A stretch of 64,000 bases of DNA from Pusillimonas caeni (GTDB lineage Bacteria; Pseudomonadota; Gammaproteobacteria; Burkholderiales; Burkholderiaceae_B), in the NCBI RefSeq assembly GCF_003545815.1, contig NZ_PDUW01000001.1, positions 62,001 to 126,000 of the forward strand, written 5' to 3'. The notes below the pieces were generated by a model. The model searched no databases, was not told where the DNA came from, and saw nothing but the letters and a program-made list of their open reading frames with translations. This document shows positions 60,858-64,000 of the stretch, piece by piece (the first letter of the stretch is position 1; every line of letters begins with the position of its first letter). Both the position numbers and the translations under genes were made by a program.

Positions 60858-61973
60858 TCAGGTTGCTGGATTGTCGGAACCCGCAGCCGTGCCGCTGCGG
60901 ACAAAAGGCATTTGTACCACTTCGGCGGGCATCCACTTGCCGCGCACCTCGACCTGCACGGCGTCGCCCACCGAGACCGCGCGCGGCACACGCGCCATGG
61001 CGATGGAAACGCCCAAGGTCGGCGACAGGGTGCCCGAGGTGACCACGCCCCGGCCCGAGGCGGTCTGTACCGCGGCGCCGGAACGCATCACGCCACGGTC
61101 GAGCAGGCGCAAACCCACGAAGGCCAGCGCCTGTTCGCCCGCCTGCTCGAGCGCCTCGCGGCCGATGAAGCGCCGGGCCGGATCGTCGAGGTTGACTGTC
61201 CATGACAGGCCCGCCTGTGAAGGCAGCACGCTGTCGTCCATATCCTGCCCGTGAAGGTTCAGGCCGGCCTCGAGGCGCAAGGTATCGCGCGCGGCCAGGC
61301 CGCAGGGCGCCACGCCCGCTTGGGCAAGGTCGTTCCACAAGGCCGCCGCCAGGGAAGCGGGCAGAATGATCTCGTAGCCGTCTTCACCCGTGTAGCCGGT
61401 GCGCGCCACCATGACGACCTCGTCGACGAAGGTGGCGGTGAAGCGTTTCAGCTCGCCGGCGGCGGCCTTCCAGGCGGGACGCGCCTGCCAAAGGACCCGC
61501 GGCGCCTGCGGCCCCTGAACCGCGATGATGGCCAGCTCTTCGCGCATCGTCAGCGCCACATCGAAGTTTTCGTCGGCCGCCACGGAACGCATCCATTCGA
61601 GATCGTCCTGGGCATTGGCGGCATTGACCACCAGGCGCCATTCATCGGAGGCAAAGAAATAGACGAGCAGGTCGTCCAGGACGCCGCCCCGCCGATTGAG
61701 CATGCAGGAATACTGCGCCCGGCCCACCGTCCTGAGCCGCGCCACGTCGTTGGCCAGCAGGCGCTGCAGAAAAGGCTTGGCCTGGCTGCCCTGCACATCG
61801 ATGACCCGCATGTGCGAGACGTCGAACATGCCCACCTTGGCGCGCACGGCGCGATGCTCGTCCAGCTGCGAGCCATAGGACAAAGGCATGTGCCATCCGG
61901 CAAAGTCGGTGAGCCGGGCACCGGCCTGCACATGCAGGAAGTACAAGGGGGTACGCTTCAGGTCCTGTGTCAT
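60858..61973 (-). CDS. gcvT: Glycine cleavage system T protein (aminomethyltransferase)
   Basis: Moves the methylene group from the H-bound intermediate to tetrahydrofolate. The 371-residue product starts LKRTPLYFLHVQAGARLTDFAGWHMPL and shows the conserved GMFDVSHMRVIDVQG and RTGYTGEDGYEI (catalytic Asp in the GYTGEDG loop region). It ends 11 bp before gcvH. Only 66 bp separate its ATG from the upstream flavoprotein gene, too short for a glycine riboswitch. Confidence 0.96.
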   Translation of the reverse strand: MTQDLKRTPLYFLHVQAGARLTDFAGWHMPLSYGSQLDEHRAVRAKVGMFDVSHMRVIDVQGSQAKPFLQRLLANDVARLRTVGRAQYSCMLNRRGGVLDDLLVYFFASDEWRLVVNAANAQDDLEWMRSVAADENFDVALTMREELAIIAVQGPQAPRVLWQARPAWKAAAGELKRFTATFVDEVVMVARTGYTGEDGYEIILPASLAAALWNDLAQAGVAPCGLAARDTLRLEAGLNLHGQDMDDSVLPSQAGLSWTVNLDDPARRFIGREALEQAGEQALAFVGLRLLDRGVMRSGAAVQTASGRGVVTSGTLSPTLGVSIAMARVPRAVSVGDAVQVEVRGKWMPAEVVQMPFVRSGTAAGSDNPAT

Positions 61974-62039
61974 GACGACTCCGAATCAGCGCTCAGCATA
62001 GCGTGAATCAGCTTGGCCCGCCAAGGCCGAAGCCGCGTG

Positions 62040-63260
62040 TCATGCGGCCTGGAGGGCGCGCCCGCAGGCGACGCCGGACGCCCAGGCCCATTGAAAGTTG
62101 TAGCCGCCCAGCCACCCGGTGACGTCGACCGCCTCGCCCACGAAATACAGGCCCGGCACAGCCTTGGCCTGCATGGTCTTCTGGTCGAGCCCCCGTGTGT
62201 CCACGCCGCCCCGCATCACTTCCGCCTTGCGATAGCCGGCCGTGCCGCTGGGCGTCAAGCGCCAGCCATGGATGCGCGCCGCCAGGGCGCGCAGCGTCTT
62301 GTCGGGGATGTCGGCCATGCGCTGAGCGCCGGGCCGGCCCGGCGCCGTGGCCAGCCATTGTTCGGCCAGCCTTTTCGGCCAGATCGCCGACAGGGCCGTG
62401 TCGAGCTGCTGGCGATTGCCGGGCTTGGCGGCCAGCAGCGCCTCGGCCAGGTCCTGCCCGGGCGCCAGATCGAGCTCGATCGGCTCGCCGGGATGCCAAT
62501 AGCTGGAAATCTGCAATATGGCCGGCCCCGAAAGGCCTCGATGCGTGAACAGCAGGTCTTCCAGAAACACCGTCTTGCTTCTGCCCTGGCCGCAACGCAC
62601 GCTGACTTCGAGCGAGACTCCGCTGAGGGCGCTGAAAGGCTTCCAGTGCTCGGCGTCGAAAGTCAGCGGCACCAGCGCCGGCCGCGGCTCGACCACCTTC
62701 AGGCCGAACTGGCGGGCCACTTTCAAGGCGAAATCCGTGGCGCCCAGCTGCGGGATGGCCATGCCGCCGGTGGCCATCACCACCTGCCTGGCCTCGATGG
62801 ATTCGCCGCCGGTCTTGATCGAGAAATGGTCCGCCTCTCTGGCAATGGCCTGCACCGGGCAAGGCATGCGCCAGCTCACGCGGCCCGCATCGCACTCCTG
62901 TTCGAGCATCCGGATGATGGCTTCGCTGGACTCATCGCAAAACAATTGTCCGCGATGCTTTTCGTGCCAGGCGATGCCGTGCCGCTCGACCAGGTCGATG
63001 AAGTCGCGCGGCGTGTAGCCGGCCAGCGCCGAACGGCAGAAGTTGGGGTTCTGCGAGATGAACTGGGCCGGGGTCGTGCCGAGGTTGGTGAAGTTGCAGC
63101 GGCCGCCGCCCGAAATGCGGATTTTCTCGGCCAAGCGCTGCGCATGGTCGATCAGCACCACGCGCAGGCCGCGCTGCCCGGCCACCGACGCCGCCATCAT
63201 CCCGGCCGCGCCGGCGCCGATCACGGCGACGTCGAAGACGCGCTGCGCCGCCCTGCCCAC
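62040..63260 (-). CDS. NAD(P)/FAD-dependent oxidoreductase, YhiN/HI0933 family
   Basis: A 406-residue flavoprotein of unknown substrate. FAD loop VAVIGAGAAGMMAASVAGQRG (about residues 10-30), SGGGRCNFTN (family signature), and C-terminal AVPGLYFVGEAVDVTGWLGGYNFQWAWASG. It starts with GTG directly after the decarboxylase stop codon (TGA at 63261, GTG at 63260), so the two are probably co-transcribed. Confidence 0.9.
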   Translation of the reverse strand: MGRAAQRVFDVAVIGAGAAGMMAASVAGQRGLRVVLIDHAQRLAEKIRISGGGRCNFTNLGTTPAQFISQNPNFCRSALAGYTPRDFIDLVERHGIAWHEKHRGQLFCDESSEAIIRMLEQECDAGRVSWRMPCPVQAIAREADHFSIKTGGESIEARQVVMATGGMAIPQLGATDFALKVARQFGLKVVEPRPALVPLTFDAEHWKPFSALSGVSLEVSVRCGQGRSKTVFLEDLLFTHRGLSGPAILQISSYWHPGEPIELDLAPGQDLAEALLAAKPGNRQQLDTALSAIWPKRLAEQWLATAPGRPGAQRMADIPDKTLRALAARIHGWRLTPSGTAGYRKAEVMRGGVDTRGLDQKTMQAKAVPGLYFVGEAVDVTGWLGGYNFQWAWASGVACGRALQAA

Positions 63261-64000
63261 TCAGTCTTCTTCTTCGCGGATGCAGTCTACGTAGTAGCGC
63301 GGTTGCGTATCGGGCCCGATGTCCTCCGCCAGCCCGTGCACATAGGTCTCGAAGCCCGGAAAGCGCGCATTGAACTCGCGCACGAACTGCAGGTAGTGGA
63401 CGATGCGCGCATTGAAGCGCTCGCCCGGGATCAGCAGCGGAATGCCGGGCGGGTACGGGGTAAGCAGCACCCCGGTGACCCGCCCTTCGAGTTCGTCGAT
63501 CGATACGCGCTCGACCTCGCGGTGCGCCATCTTGGCATAGGCGTCCGAGGGCTTGAGCGCCGGCACCATGTCGGACAGATACATTTCGGTGGTGAGCCGC
63601 GCCACGTCGTGCGCGCGGTAGGCCTCGTGGATCTGCTGGCACAGGTCGCGCAGGCCCATTCTTTCGTAGCGCGGATGCTCTTTGCAGAAATCGGGCAGTA
63701 TGCGCCACATCGGGTGGTTGCGGTCGTAGTCGTCCTTGAACTGCTGCAACGCGGTCAGCAGCGTGTTCCAGCGGCCCTTGGTGATGCCGATGGTGAACAT
63801 GATGAAGAAAGAATACAGGCCCGTCTTTTCGATGACGACGCCATGCTCGGCCAGGTACTTGGACACCAGGGCGGCGGGAATGCCGGTCTCGGCGAAGGTG
63901 CCCGAAATATCGAGCCCGGGCGTGACCACGGTGGCCTTGATGGGGTCGAGCATGTTGAAGCCCGGCGCCAAAGGGCCGAAGCCATGCCATTCGTCGTCGG
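63261..64000 (-). CDS. Orn/Lys/Arg decarboxylase, C-terminal part (runs off the window)
   Basis: About 246 C-terminal residues of a fold-type I biodegradative amino-acid decarboxylase. DEWHGFGPLAPGFNMLDPIKATVV begins at the window edge, followed by GVVIEKTGLYSFFIMFTIGITKGRWNTLL and the C-terminal domain with YPPGIPLLIPGERF. The PLP lysine lies outside the window. Arginine, lysine and ornithine versions cannot be separated from this part; the long chain type is like AdiA/LdcC. It uses PLP to make a polyamine and CO2. Confidence 0.88.
   Translation of the reverse strand, partial: DDEWHGFGPLAPGFNMLDPIKATVVTPGLDISGTFAETGIPAALVSKYLAEHGVVIEKTGLYSFFIMFTIGITKGRWNTLLTALQQFKDDYDRNHPMWRILPDFCKEHPRYERMGLRDLCQQIHEAYRAHDVARLTTEMYLSDMVPALKPSDAYAKMAHREVERVSIDELEGRVTGVLLTPYPPGIPLLIPGERFNARIVHYLQFVREFNARFPGFETYVHGLAEDIGPDTQPRYYVDCIREEED

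Noticed and set aside
61974-62039. Glycine riboswitch upstream of gcvT
   Set aside because: Only 66 bp lie between gcvT and the upstream gene, and no aptamer core is visible.

Overview
The window is a high-GC betaproteobacterial chromosome segment, most likely from an Alcaligenaceae relative (Bordetella/Achromobacter/Pusillimonas type). This rests on gene content and order: ftsY divergent from rsmD-coaD-fdx; lolB-ispE-tRNA-Gln-prs-rplY-pth-ychF; a Coq7 quinone hydroxylase; and TRAP and periplasmic binding-protein genes. The assignment is from memory of gene order, not from a search.

Layout. 1-1.9 kb: start of ftsY, then rsmD, coaD and a ferredoxin. 2.0-4.6 kb: an AsmA-like protein. 4.9-9.2 kb: metY and the three-gene transhydrogenase pntAA-pntAB-pntB. 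9.2-13.1 kb: an epimerase-family protein and a DctMQP TRAP transporter. 13.1-23.5 kb: a visibly more AT-rich defence island read on the minus strand, hsdR-hsdM-(DUF1016 nuclease)-hsdS-(HrgA/COG2958-like nuclease)-reverse transcriptase. The reverse transcriptase is a multiply broken pseudogene whose first lesion lies in a 7-bp tandem repeat. 23.7-32.5 kb: conserved core genes ychF, a CPBP protease, pth, rplY, prs, tRNA-Gln, ispE, lolB, a TPR protein and mutM. 32.6-41.0 kb: an aromatic catabolic locus, with an IclR regulator divergent from two tandem Rieske oxygenases, a Liv-type binding protein, hmgA and fahA, followed by a convergent FAD oxidase. 41.2-54.2 kb: phosphohexomutase and an eight-gene surface-glycan operon on the minus strand. 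54.2-54.9 kb: a gene-free stretch holding a candidate small RNA. 54.9-64 kb: coq7, an OsmC-like gene, thyA, a dihydrofolate reductase-aminotransferase fusion, an outer-membrane porin, gcvT-gcvH, a YhiN-type flavoprotein and the end of an ornithine/lysine/arginine decarboxylase.

How the genes work together. The glycan operon encodes a polyprenyl-phosphate sugar-1-phosphate transferase, the two enzymes of the UDP-GlcNAc to UDP-GalNAcA route (WbpO/WbpP type), an AsnB-type amidotransferase, a MurJ-like flippase and four glycosyltransferase domains in three proteins. This fits a glycan with an amidated GalNAcA residue. The catabolic operon ends in homogentisate ring cleavage and fumarylacetoacetate hydrolysis, so the two Rieske enzymes probably make homogentisate or its precursor.

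The items most worth a second look are the candidate small RNA whose hairpin loop carries an anti-Shine-Dalgarno sequence (54.5-54.7 kb), the Rieske-homogentisate operon, the DHFR-aminotransferase fusion, and the defence island with its repeat-disrupted reverse transcriptase.
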